From NCBI RefSeq assembly GCF_003994465.1, contig NZ_RZNX01000002.1:395444-459443 (forward strand): DNA of 64,000 nt, read 5' to 3'. Shown here piece by piece: positions 45,298-53,624 of the stretch; position 1 is the first letter of the stretch, and every line of letters starts with the position of its first letter. The DNA is from Paenibacillus zeisoli (lineage in GTDB: Bacteria; Bacillota; Bacilli; Paenibacillales; Paenibacillaceae). Below the pieces are notes generated by a model, which had not been told where the DNA came from, searched no databases, and worked only from the letters and a program-made list of their open reading frames with translations. The translations under genes and the position numbers were made by a program.

Positions 45298-45339
45298 AAA
45301 TTCAAAAACCTCTTCACATAGGAAGAGGTTTTTGAATTT
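45298..45339. repeat. Perfect 18-bp inverted repeat
   Basis: Arms 45298-45315 and 45322-45339 with a 6-base loop; core AAAAACCTCTTC. Probably a terminator for genes on both sides. It sits inside the open frame of the epimerase remnant. Confidence 0.75.
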
Positions 45340-45542
45340 ATCATACCATTCATCTTTTGTTTCTTCTTCTGCAGGGCTTGTATCATTGAGGTGATTCCCT
45401 CCTGGAATGGCGTTGCCACTACAGGTCCGATGAATCTCTGATTCTTGTCACGACTTAGAGTCAGGGGCTCTTCGGTCAAATAAAGCATCTCAACGACTTC
45501 CTTCATGACGGGAATCCATGTTATTAGTGATTGATCAATCAT
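45340..45542 (-). pseudogene. C-terminal remnant of an NAD(P)-dependent epimerase-like protein
   Basis: The minus frame reads KEVVEMLYLTEEPLTLSRDKNQRF and ATPFQEGITSMIQAL. This resembles the C-terminus of extended SDR/NmrA-like epimerases (EMxYxxExP...TPxEEGI). There is no upstream Rossmann part. The frame then runs into the inverted repeat instead of ending normally. This looks like a deletion relic, not an expressed gene. Confidence 0.45.
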
Positions 45543-45603
45543 TAATTTAAATTTAATTACAAATTATTTTCTTTCCAACAGAAATATCCATATGTTAAGC
45601 TTT

Positions 45604-45621
45604 AGATACCGATCGGTATCT
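45604..45621. promoter_or_regulatory. Palindromic TetR-type operator before the peroxiredoxin
   Basis: AGATACCGATCGGTATCT is a perfect 18-base palindrome followed by TTTTTTT. No TetR gene adjoins it. It could also act as a short terminator. Confidence 0.5.
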
Positions 45622-45702
45622 TTTTTTCATAAAGTATGCCCCTTACCCTGATTTCGAGCCAGTAATATTGGACTATTCCCCAAAATGAGGAGGAAAATGG
45701 CT

Positions 45703-46347
45703 ATGCTATTGAATGAGACCCTGGAAGAAGCCAAAAAGAAATTTGTGGCCAAAACGCCAAAGGATGTTCACGAGGAAATGTTTCGCATGATTCGTGAGCA
45801 GCAGGAATCTGGAATCGTATATGGCCTACAGGAGCGACAACAGGCCAAAGACTTTACCTTGAAGAATTCCGCTGGCACCTCTGTAAATTTATTCGAACAG
45901 CTATCCCAAGGTCCTGTGGTGTTAACGTTCTATCGCGGAGGCTGGTGCCCCTTCTGCAACCTACAGCTTCGGGCTTACCAGAACATACTGCCGCAGATTG
46001 AAGAGCTGGGCGGTCAATTGATTGCCATTAGTCCGCAGTCTCCGGATCATACACTCTCCCAGCAGGAGAAGGAACAGCTTAGCTTCCAGGTCCTCAGCGA
46101 TCCAAATGGGCACGTAGCCGCATCGTATCAGGTGCTATTTGAGCTTCCGCCATATATTCAGGAGATTACAGCGAACCGGATAGGCGTGAACCTGATAGAA
46201 TACAATGCTGCTGAAAAGTGGATCCTTCCTATTCCCTCAACCTTCATCATTGACGCAGCGGGCGTTGTCCGGTTCGCCTATGTTAACCCCGATTTCATGC
46301 AGCGGCTGGAACCTCAGGAACTATTGGAACAATTAAGAATGGACTGA
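45703..46347 (+). CDS. Peroxiredoxin-like (AhpC/TSA) protein
   Basis: A 214-residue thioredoxin-fold protein. ATG 45703 is nine bases after AGGAGG; earlier ATGs overlap or crowd that site. It contains DFTLKNSAGTSVNLFEQLSQGPVVLTFYRGGWCPFCNLQLRAYQ with a CPFC redox pair, and FIIDAAGVVRFAYVNPDF. It probably reduces peroxides in the cytoplasm through a dithiol mechanism. An upstream palindrome may be its operator. Confidence 0.87.
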   Translation: MLLNETLEEAKKKFVAKTPKDVHEEMFRMIREQQESGIVYGLQERQQAKDFTLKNSAGTSVNLFEQLSQGPVVLTFYRGGWCPFCNLQLRAYQNILPQIEELGGQLIAISPQSPDHTLSQQEKEQLSFQVLSDPNGHVAASYQVLFELPPYIQEITANRIGVNLIEYNAAEKWILPIPSTFIIDAAGVVRFAYVNPDFMQRLEPQELLEQLRMD

Positions 46348-46391
46348 ATGGTTGCCTGCTAGTTCTGCTTTTCGCTTTGCTGCTTAATAAA

Positions 46392-46428
46392 GGCGAAAGA
46401 GTTCGCTGCTAACACGAACCCTTTCGCC
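46392..46428 (+). terminator. Hairpin after the peroxiredoxin gene
   Basis: GGCGAAAGAGTTCG at 46392-46405 pairs with CGAACCCTTTCGCC at 46415-46428. It lacks a T run. Confidence 0.6.
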
Positions 46429-46650
46429 CTGCTCAATCACACCCGCCGCCCACAGATAACCAGCACACCTTATGCTCTCAATCTACCGCCCCGGCACGTT
46501 GCCGGTCAAGCAAAACCCAATCCTTTATTTGGGTAGCAACAATGGGAGAATCCGTAGTTGACGTGTCAATAATCGGCTAGCCAATCCATGTCATACACAT
46601 TGTAACTAGTTCCTAGAAAATCCCTAACTAATAGGCCATTCCCGAACCCC

Positions 46651-46703
46651 GGTTCCCTGATTCTAGCCCGTGGCATTCTTGAAATTGCGGGAGCAACTCT
46701 CAT
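46651..46703 (+). pseudogene. Decayed fragment of a DHA2-family MFS gene
   Basis: These 53 bases match 48331-48383 inside the intact MFS gene at about 49 positions. The encoded piece reads like SLILARGIL-IAGATL (intact: SLILARGILGIAGATL). No longer open frame surrounds it. The 46429-46740 gap otherwise holds no recognised feature. Confidence 0.75.
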
Positions 46704-46739
46704 AGGTGTTAGCTACTAACAACCGATTCCAAGCACATC

Positions 46740-46780
46740 AAAAAAGCGAACCACGACGACCGATCGTGGTTCGCTTTTTT
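46740..46780. terminator. Strong terminator downstream of the MFS fragment
   Basis: AAAAAAGCGAACCACGA at 46740-46756 pairs with TCGTGGTTCGCTTTTTT at 46764-46780. It has outlived the gene fragment it may have served. The 46781-46977 stretch after it shows no clear feature. Confidence 0.85.
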
Positions 46781-46977
46781 GGTTCTGCGAGCAGCTGCAC
46801 TCTCAGAGCAGGCTGGTTGACGTCAGCCTGCCTCTTGCAACCTGCGGCCCTAGGGCCACAGAGTAATTCCCACATGTTATTTTCGCATGTGATTCCCACT
46901 TGGCTTACCGCAAGCTGTTGCCGAATTGCATACCAAATACCTTATCGAATGGCTCACTCAGGGTTTGCCACATGCTC

Positions 46978-47739
46978 CTACTCAATGCTTTTCTTCGTGG
47001 CCTTGTACATATTCGCTACATGGTCGTCCACTTCATCCCGGGACATGCGCAGGCGACTAACCGAGCTTCCATAGCCGATTTCCAGGTTCCCCTCCTCTAA
47101 TCCTTTGAAAATCCCATCCGCAAAAGCATCCAGAGGTTCTCCTTGCGTATGCAGCCCAGCACCGCCCAAGTCCGTATTCACGGCTGGAGGTGCAACCTCA
47201 ATGACCTTTACAGAAGTCTCGGACAGCTGGTGTCTCAGACTCACTGTAAAGGAATGAAGTGCCGCCTTGGTTGCTGAATATATAGGAGCAATAACGAGCG
47301 GAGTAAAGGCTAACCCAGAGGTCACGTTAATGATCGTCGCCTCCTCTTTGGCTGCAAAGAAGGGAGCGAACAGCATGGAGAGGTGGATGGGTACTTCCAT
47401 ATTCGTGGTGATTTCTTTATTGAAATAACTCCAATTTTCCTTCGCATCCGCCTTGAGAACATTGAAGCGCTGCTGGATTCCTGCATTGTTCACCAACACA
47501 TTGACTTCCGGATAATTCGCTGTGACCCAGTCGAATAATGCTGCGCGCTCAGACTCGACACTCAAGTCACTTACCCGAGTAATAAGGCCCGGGAATTGCT
47601 CCTTTGCCTGCTGAAGTGCTTGTTCACGACGTCCGCAAATGATTACCTGATTACCGGCATTTAGGAAGCGCTCGGCAAAGGCAAGTCCTATTCCCGTGCT
47701 TCCGCCGGTGATCAGTACGGTATTCTGAGAAAGTTTCAT
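46978..47739 (-). CDS. Short-chain dehydrogenase (DltE-like)
   Basis: A 253-residue SDR. The frame is open to 47844, but ATG 47739 has AGAGGG upstream and starts the fold directly: MKLSQNTVLITGGSTGIGLAFAERFLNAG. Other motifs: IICGRREQALQ, LVNNAGIQQRF, IINVTSGLAFTPLVIAPIYSATKAALHSFT and EVAPPAVNTDLGG. It matches the DltE/YqjQ-type oxidoreductases. It diverges from the exporter at 48013; the TetR operators between them may affect both. Confidence 0.87.
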   Translation of the reverse strand: MKLSQNTVLITGGSTGIGLAFAERFLNAGNQVIICGRREQALQQAKEQFPGLITRVSDLSVESERAALFDWVTANYPEVNVLVNNAGIQQRFNVLKADAKENWSYFNKEITTNMEVPIHLSMLFAPFFAAKEEATIINVTSGLAFTPLVIAPIYSATKAALHSFTVSLRHQLSETSVKVIEVAPPAVNTDLGGAGLHTQGEPLDAFADGIFKGLEEGNLEIGYGSSVSRLRMSRDEVDDHVANMYKATKKSIE

Positions 47740-47942
47740 GACTATCCCTCTTTCCATGATTATGACTTTACTTGTTCCTATTCTTTCCTGAAAGTGCAAG
47801 CAGTATCGATAATATAATGAAACAATTTGAATATGGATAAACACGTATTAAATAATTTAATCAGCTTCTTCTATTCCACAAGTTCAGGAAGCATTTCTGA
47901 GCAGAATCAATAACTTAGATATAAATAATTTATGTGTTGACC

Positions 47943-47955
47943 ATATACTGTTTAT
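47943..47955. promoter_or_regulatory. TetR operator before the MFS gene, copy 1
   Basis: ATATACTGTTTAT, of form ATAnACnGTnTAT. Its exact reverse complement lies before the TetR gene at 50530. Confidence 0.7.
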
Positions 47956-47988
47956 GCCATATACTTTGTATAAATTACAGTTTAAACC

Positions 47989-48001
47989 ATAAACAGTAAG
48001 G
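47989..48001. promoter_or_regulatory. TetR operator before the MFS gene, copy 2
   Basis: ATAAACAGTAAGG, the inverted form of copy 1 with a changed right end, 11 bases before the MFS start. Confidence 0.55.
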
Positions 48002-48012
48002 AGTGGTTTTTA

Positions 48013-49557
48013 ATGATTCATGCAAACTCAACCCCCGTCAAGCTTGCAGGCCGCAAGGAATGGATCGCGCTATGCGTGCTGTGCCTTCCTTTGATGGTTG
48101 TATCGATGGACGTCTCCGTCCTTTTCTTCGCTGCGCCGGACATTGCTGCAGATCTACGTCCTACCGCGACTGAGCAGTTATGGATATTTGACATCTACGG
48201 GTTCATCCTCGCTGGTCTGCTGCTGACCATGGGAGTGATTGGTGACCGAATCGGACGCCGCCAGCTGTTAATGATGGGCTCTGTGGGATTTGCCCTGTGT
48301 TCGCTGTTCGCCGCATTCGCCCAGACTGCCGGATCCCTGATTCTAGCCCGCGGCATTCTTGGAATTGCGGGAGCAACCCTCATGCCGTCAACGTTGGCCC
48401 TCGTTCGCACGATGTTTCAAGACCCTAACCAGCGAACCAAAGCCATGTCAATATGGAGTGCCGTCATGGCCAGCGGCGTCACAATCGGGCCGATTATTGG
48501 CGGCCTGCTCATTGAGTCCTTCTCCTGGGGATCCGTGTTCCTGATTAACATCCCCGCTATGGCGCTGCTGCTCATTATCGCCCCTTTCCTACTCCCCGAG
48601 TCCCGCAGTGCGGTTCGCACCCGGATTGACCTTCTCAGCTCTCTTCTTGCTCTCGCCGCCATCCTGCCCATTACTTACGGAGTCAAAACCCTGGCCGAAA
48701 ACGGTTGGGCCACACTTCCAACTGTTATACTCGCGGCCGGTCTTGCCGCCGGACTTGTGTTCGTGCGTCGGCAGTGGACTATTCCTAACCCTCTAATTGA
48801 TCTCCATGCGCTGATGGATCGGCGCACTGGGGGGTCGATCTTCATTAATCTGATCGCAACGTTTGCCCTTATGGCCAGCGCACTGGTCAATACCCAATTC
48901 CTCCAGTCGGTCCTTGGGTACTCCCCGTTCACCGCCGCCCTGTGGAGCATGCTGCCTTCCGTTCTCGTCGGAGCAGCGGCGCCGATCGCCGCCAAGCTGT
49001 CCCTCTCGCACGGAAGACCGCGCATCATGGCCGGGGGCTTCCTGTTGTCGGCGATCGGGTTCCTCGTCCTAACCCAGGTAAGGCTAGAAGGCTTCTCCCC
49101 CCTGACCGTCATGCTGGTCGGAGCCGGCCTGGTCGCGGCCGGGATCGTGTCCGTCATGACCCTCGTCACCGATTATGTCGTGGGTGTAGCCCCGTCGGAT
49201 CGGGCGGGAGCAGTAGGCGGACTCATTGAAACCTCCAGCGAGCTTGGAGGCGCCTTCGGAATCGCGTTGCTCGGCTGTGTCCTCACAGCGGTCTACCATC
49301 ACAGTGTATCGCCGCTTCTGCCCAAGAGCCTCTCACCAGAAGCGGCTCTAACAGCTGGTCAGACTATTGCCGGCGCGTCCGCAGCAGCGCAGCAGCTGCC
49401 CGCCGTGCTATCATCGCAGGTTATGACTGCATCCCGGGAAGCCTTCATAACCGCCATGCACACTACCAGCCTGGCAGCCGCCGTCCTTGTGCTGATTACC
49501 TCAGTAATCACGATAGTGATGCTTCGTGACAAGAAAAATGTCACCCGCACCGCCTAA
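48013..49557 (+). CDS. DHA2-family MFS multidrug exporter (SmvA/LfrA-like)
   Basis: A 514-residue, 14-helix transporter. ATG 48013 follows AAGGAG. Motif A: MGVIGDRIGRRQLLMMGSVGFAL. Then LILARGILGIAGATLMPSTLALVRTMF and motif C IWSAVMASGVTIGPIIGGLLIESF. It is likely a drug:proton antiporter for cationic biocides such as quaternary amines or dyes. Two copies of a 13-base element precede it, and the convergent TetR gene carries the same element. A 53-base paralogue fragment lies 1.6 kb upstream. Confidence 0.9.
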   Translation: MIHANSTPVKLAGRKEWIALCVLCLPLMVVSMDVSVLFFAAPDIAADLRPTATEQLWIFDIYGFILAGLLLTMGVIGDRIGRRQLLMMGSVGFALCSLFAAFAQTAGSLILARGILGIAGATLMPSTLALVRTMFQDPNQRTKAMSIWSAVMASGVTIGPIIGGLLIESFSWGSVFLINIPAMALLLIIAPFLLPESRSAVRTRIDLLSSLLALAAILPITYGVKTLAENGWATLPTVILAAGLAAGLVFVRRQWTIPNPLIDLHALMDRRTGGSIFINLIATFALMASALVNTQFLQSVLGYSPFTAALWSMLPSVLVGAAAPIAAKLSLSHGRPRIMAGGFLLSAIGFLVLTQVRLEGFSPLTVMLVGAGLVAAGIVSVMTLVTDYVVGVAPSDRAGAVGGLIETSSELGGAFGIALLGCVLTAVYHHSVSPLLPKSLSPEAALTAGQTIAGASAAAQQLPAVLSSQVMTASREAFITAMHTTSLAAAVLVLITSVITIVMLRDKKNVTRTA

Positions 49558-49574
49558 CCAGACAATAGAACAGA

Positions 49575-49619
49575 AATAGGCTGTTTTTAAAGGTCAATGA
49601 CCTTTAAAAACAGCCTATT
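49575..49619. terminator. Very long perfect hairpin between MFS and TetR genes
   Basis: Arms of 21 bases (49575-49595 and 49599-49619) with a 3-base AAT loop; core GGCTGTTTTTAAAGGTC. It acts as a bidirectional terminator for the converging genes. Confidence 0.85.
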
Positions 49620-49646
49620 ATTACGTAACTACCTTCATTAGTACCT

Positions 49647-50450
49647 TCATTTGCCGGTTCTACCGGTCTGTATCCGATCCAAATACTGCTCAATTCCGTC
49701 CAGAATCCGTTGAAGCCCGAATTCAACATCATCGCCGACACCGCTCTCACTTTCATTCTCTCCGGTATAGGCACCGGACATGATGACCGGATGCAGATTC
49801 GGATATTGCTCCGGCTTGATCAGTGCCTTGAGCGCAGCCGAGTAATGAAGCCCACTGAACGCCTCCACGCTGGAACCGGCCTGAACGGCACGGTTAATGT
49901 CCCGCTGCAGCATTCCGCTGGATCGGGCGTAGCCGCTCAGCAGCAGCACTATGGACATTTTCTCGTAATCATTCAACGGCAGATCCCGCAAAGGCCGAAG
50001 CGCCCAATCCACGATGCGCAGATTATTAGGTCCCATGGGTATACTCGAAATCGGGATGTCTCCAAACCAAGGGTGCTTGCTAAAAATATGGATTGTCCCC
50101 ATCACGTAGTCCCGCAGACTCTCCCGCCACTCGTGTGGGGGCCTCTCTGGCGGCACCGGAATATCGCACGCCGCATCCTGCATAAGGAGCAGCAAATCCT
50201 CCTTGCTCGGAATATAGCGATAGAGAGACATTGCAGTAAAGCCGAACTCCGATGCGACCCTACTCATCGAGACGGCCTCCAGTCCATGCTTGTCCGCGAT
50301 GTCGATGGCTTTCGCTACGATCTGGTCTATGCTCATCTCCCGCTTTGGGCCGCGCTGAGGCGGCTTCACAAGCCCCCAACTAAGCGCTGCGCCGGCCGGA
50401 AGCAGCTTCCCCAATTCGGCTTCTTCCGGTGTAATATCCTTGTTAGCCAT
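49647..50450 (-). CDS. TetR/AcrR-family repressor with large C-terminal domain
   Basis: A 267-residue repressor. ATG 50450 has GGGAGG upstream. HTH: MSIDQIVAKAIDIADKHGLEAVSMSRVASEFGFTAMSLYRYIPSKEDLLLLM. The C-terminal domain is of the TetR_C type that follows multidrug exporters (WRESLRDYVMGTIHIFSKHPWFGDIPISS). It converges on the DHA2 gene. The 13-base element before both genes supports a shared operator. Confidence 0.9.
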   Translation of the reverse strand: MANKDITPEEAELGKLLPAGAALSWGLVKPPQRGPKREMSIDQIVAKAIDIADKHGLEAVSMSRVASEFGFTAMSLYRYIPSKEDLLLLMQDAACDIPVPPERPPHEWRESLRDYVMGTIHIFSKHPWFGDIPISSIPMGPNNLRIVDWALRPLRDLPLNDYEKMSIVLLLSGYARSSGMLQRDINRAVQAGSSVEAFSGLHYSAALKALIKPEQYPNLHPVIMSGAYTGENESESGVGDDVEFGLQRILDGIEQYLDRIQTGRTGK

Positions 50451-50529
50451 CCGCTCAAACCTCCCTGTTGCATGAAGCTGGCCTATGAAAATATGGCTCA
50501 GCATAGCCCGCTTATAAAATGCTTATATA

Positions 50530-50542
50530 ATAAACAGTATAT
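50530..50542. promoter_or_regulatory. TetR operator before the TetR gene
   Basis: ATAAACAGTATAT, exact reverse complement of the element at 47943-47955. Confidence 0.7.
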
Positions 50543-50611
50543 CACAATTAAGATCCATCAGACAAAGCAGCAGATACTGGTCAAGCGATCGATGTCGGCG
50601 GCTTAGAGGAC

Positions 50612-50648
50612 AAATCAAAAGGCACCCCATTAAGAGTGCCTTTGATTT
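50612..50648 (-). terminator. Terminator downstream of the MATE gene
   Basis: AAATCAAAAGGCACCCC pairs with AGTGCCTTTGATTT around a TTAAG loop. Confidence 0.8.
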
Positions 50649-50753
50649 ACAGAATGTTTGTGACCACCTTATTAAAGCCTGATTCAGATAGAAACCCCAC
50701 ACCGCACAGGTAAGCTATTCTCCGCCCCTCGCGGATGGGACATGCTGCGCTTC

Positions 50754-52144
50754 TTAAGCCTGTGCACCCATGCCACTCTCCGGAGCGGACACCGGCTTCA
50801 CGAGCGCTTTCTTCTCCCAGGCCCGGCTTCTCCAGCGAAGCAGCATCAGGATACCGCGCAGCCATTCATCCACTGCAAACGCGATCCATACCCCAAGCAG
50901 TCCGATCCCGAGGTGTACGCCCAGGAAGTAAGCCAGCGGCACCGAGACTCCCCACATAGAGATTACGCCCATCAGCACGGGAAAACGCGCATCCCCGGCG
51001 GCGCGCAGCGAATTGATAATGACAATATTGAAGGTCCGGCCCGGCTCAAGCACGATGGACAGCAGAAAAATACCCGCTCCAGTTGCAATGATATCAGGGT
51101 TCTTCGTGAACATACCGATCATTTCATGCCGGAATATCGCTGCTATGCTGACAACAGCGAGCGTCAGAATGAAGCTGATCTTCACGCTTCTCATGAGTCT
51201 CTGGTAAGCCGCCTTCATCTCTCCGGCGCCAACCATTTGGCCGATTAGGATCTCGGTACCCGCCCCGATCGCCATCGCAAACGCCATGAAGTAATTCGAC
51301 ACATTCATGACATAGACATGAGTGTTCAGTGCCGTGGGCCCGATTAAATTGACAAAGCTCATAATCATGAGATACTGCGAGTGCCAGGAGAGATGCTCGC
51401 CCGCAGCAGGCAGGCCGACGCCCATAATCTGCTTCACATACGGACCGTTCGAAGTAACATAATCTTTACGGCGAATCGGCGCAGGAACCCTGCGATACAA
51501 AATGACGAACAGAACAACGATACCGAGCAAGCGGCAACGACCGTCGAGATGGCCGCTCCCGTTATCCCCCATTCCGGGAAGCCCCAGTTACCGAAGATAA
51601 GCAGGTAATTCCCTGTTATATGAATCAAATTGACCCCTAATGTCACGTACATCACGCTCTTCGTGTGTCCGCTCGACCGGATAACAGATGATACCGCGTA
51701 GGAGAGCGCCTCGATCCAAATAAAGCCGCCAATAATTTTTAAATAATGACTGGCCATTCCTACCTGTTCGGGACTGAGTTTCATCAGCCGCAGAAGTGGT
51801 TCTCCGAAATTAACGAGCACGACACTGACCATGATCCCGAAGATCAGGTTAATCGTAATGGCGAGCGCAGAGATGCGGCTGGCTTCCTTCTCCCGGCCGG
51901 CACCGATGTATTGGGAGACCGCGACGCTCGTACCGATGCCAACAAAGCCAAACATCAGAATACAGAAGAAAATAATTTCGTTGGCTAACCCTACCGCCCC
52001 TGTCGCTTTGTCGGAAATGCGGCTTAACATAAATACGTCCACCGTACCCAGCATCATCCTAAGTACGGAATCGACGAATATGGGCCATGTGACAGCAAAA
52101 AGACTAAGTTTTCTCCATGATGGAATGCGATCTGATATGGTCAC
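50754..52144 (-). pseudogene. MATE-family efflux transporter with internal frameshift
   Basis: Two overlapping minus frames (51434-52144 and 50754-51572) together give a MATE protein of about 460 residues. GTG 52144 follows AGGAG. N-half: WPIFVDSVLRMMLGTVDVFMLSRISDKATGAVGLANEI and GWGITGAAISTVVAA-like end. C-half: YVKQIMGVGLPAAGEHLSWHSQYLMIM and LRAAGDARFPVLMG. The frames switch around 51535-51545; a one-base loss accounts for it. Either the gene is inactive or the base is an assembly error. Otherwise both halves look intact. Confidence 0.75.
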
Positions 52145-52323
52145 GTTGTGTATGCTCCTATTATGCCTATTTGCTTTCGCTTTCCCTAGTGTAGCGCTCG
52201 TGGGCCAAATCGTCTATGAGGCTTGCGATGATATTGATGCCTCTTAGTTGTTATGGAGACCGTCAATAAGCAGAGGCGTCTTATTCCAGCTGCTTTACAA
52301 TCACTGCCTCTCTCAGACTCACT

Positions 52324-52350
52324 AGGCCATTCTTTGTGGGATGGCCTTTC
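52324..52350. terminator. Weak hairpin between MATE and glycosyltransferase genes
   Basis: AGGCCAT at 52324-52330 pairs with ATGGCCT at 52341-52347. No T tract on the minus strand. The 210-base gap has no other recognised feature. Confidence 0.4.
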
Positions 52351-52354
52351 GCTT

Positions 52355-53557
52355 TTAAATATGATATGGACTAGCAAACTCAAGAATCTCATCGACAGCC
52401 TGCTGATATCCGCCTGATCTCTGGAAGGATTCCTTCATACTTGCAGCGGCCTTTTTGTAAGAGGGGAGACTTAACACATGATCTACGGTCTCGCGCAGCT
52501 CATTTGCAGTCAAGCTTGGCATTTGCAGTTGGGTGCCTGCTCCGATACTAGCGACTTGCCTCGCAATGACCGGCTGATCCGCGCTTAGCGGGATTACAAT
52601 GAGCGGAACCCCGTAATAGAGGCCCTCATGAGCACTGTTCATCCCTCCATGTGTAATAAATAACTTGGCGTATTGCAGGACATCGGTCTGCGGAACGTAA
52701 TTTTTGACGATGAAGTTATCAGGAATCTCCCCTAAATCAGAAGTCTGCACCTTATCTCCAATAGACATGACCACCGTATGCTCTGTGTTCCCCAGTGCCT
52801 CCATGCACAGCTTATAGAAATCAGTGGCTTGGTTGAGGACTGTGCCCAGTGAGATATAAATTGGGTACTTCCCCTTGATTGCGGTAAGGTCGAAGTGATC
52901 GCCATTTAATCTTGTAGAGATAGATGGGCCCACAAATTTATAAGTTTGGTCGAACACTTCTTCATGGGGTTGGAACTCCCTTGTTGTATACACGAGAGTA
53001 AGCGGCGCCGGATTGCAGAACACCTCGTATGGAGAATGGATCTGTACCCCGTATTTCTCCTCTACCATGACCCTTAGGATCTGAAATCTATCCTTTATTG
53101 GCTTAACTATTTCTATTGGGGCTTCTATAAAAGACCGTTCCAGCGTTCTATCGAAGGATACGGTTGTATGCGCAAAGGAAGTACAAGAGTTGACTGCAGG
53201 AAGCTTAAGGATCTGAGCAATTAGATGCCCACAGCCAAACATTGAGTCATGAATGATGTAATCAAAATGCTCATCCTTGATCTGTTCAAGCACGCTAGGT
53301 ATGACGACATCAGCCGTAAGCAGCAGGCCATTAACCCTTTCGAGCAGATAATTCCTTCCTCCTGAGATGAAGGCTTTAATGAACCTTTGATCGTCAAAGG
53401 TACGAACGATAGCGCCCGTCCTCTCCATCCGCTTCCGAAAAGCCTCTATGCAGAAGTACACGACCTCTTCTCCACGTGCAATTAACTCCTGCAAAACCCC
53501 AATAGTAGGATTAATATGTCCCTCTGAGCCACCATTAATAAACAAAACACGCGCCAT
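52355..53557 (-). CDS. MGT/YjiC-type UDP-glycosyltransferase (GT1)
   Basis: A 400-residue GT-B glycosyltransferase, ATG 53557 after AAGGAG. N-terminal ARVLFINGGSEGHINPTIGVLQELIARGEEVVYFC is the acceptor domain start. The donor-binding C-terminus has VPQTDVLQYAKLFITHGGMNSAHEGLYYGVPLIVIPLSADQPVIA, the UDP-sugar signature. Such macrolide-type enzymes glycosylate small hydrophobic molecules, often inactivating antibiotics. It is 67 bases downstream of the unrecognised 540-residue gene in the same direction and ahead of the MATE gene, suggesting a possible detoxification cluster. Confidence 0.88.
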   Translation of the reverse strand: MARVLFINGGSEGHINPTIGVLQELIARGEEVVYFCIEAFRKRMERTGAIVRTFDDQRFIKAFISGGRNYLLERVNGLLLTADVVIPSVLEQIKDEHFDYIIHDSMFGCGHLIAQILKLPAVNSCTSFAHTTVSFDRTLERSFIEAPIEIVKPIKDRFQILRVMVEEKYGVQIHSPYEVFCNPAPLTLVYTTREFQPHEEVFDQTYKFVGPSISTRLNGDHFDLTAIKGKYPIYISLGTVLNQATDFYKLCMEALGNTEHTVVMSIGDKVQTSDLGEIPDNFIVKNYVPQTDVLQYAKLFITHGGMNSAHEGLYYGVPLIVIPLSADQPVIARQVASIGAGTQLQMPSLTANELRETVDHVLSLPSYKKAAASMKESFQRSGGYQQAVDEILEFASPYHI

Positions 53558-53624
53558 TTATACCACTCCTTAGCGTTGGGTCTCCATTTTCGTTCTCCGT
53601 TACGAAAGTTAGTTTTGGATCAAA

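Noticed and set aside
46781..46977. Inverted CACATG/CATGTG and repeated ATTCCCAC motifs
   Set aside because: Too short and common to support a feature.
49710..50606. 298-residue open frame opposite the TetR gene
   Set aside because: It crosses the operator region and has no start signal. The TetR frame has HTH motifs.
51434..51572. Programmed frameshift in the MATE gene
   Set aside because: No slippery heptamer or stimulatory structure was seen at the switch point. A simple one-base loss is more likely.
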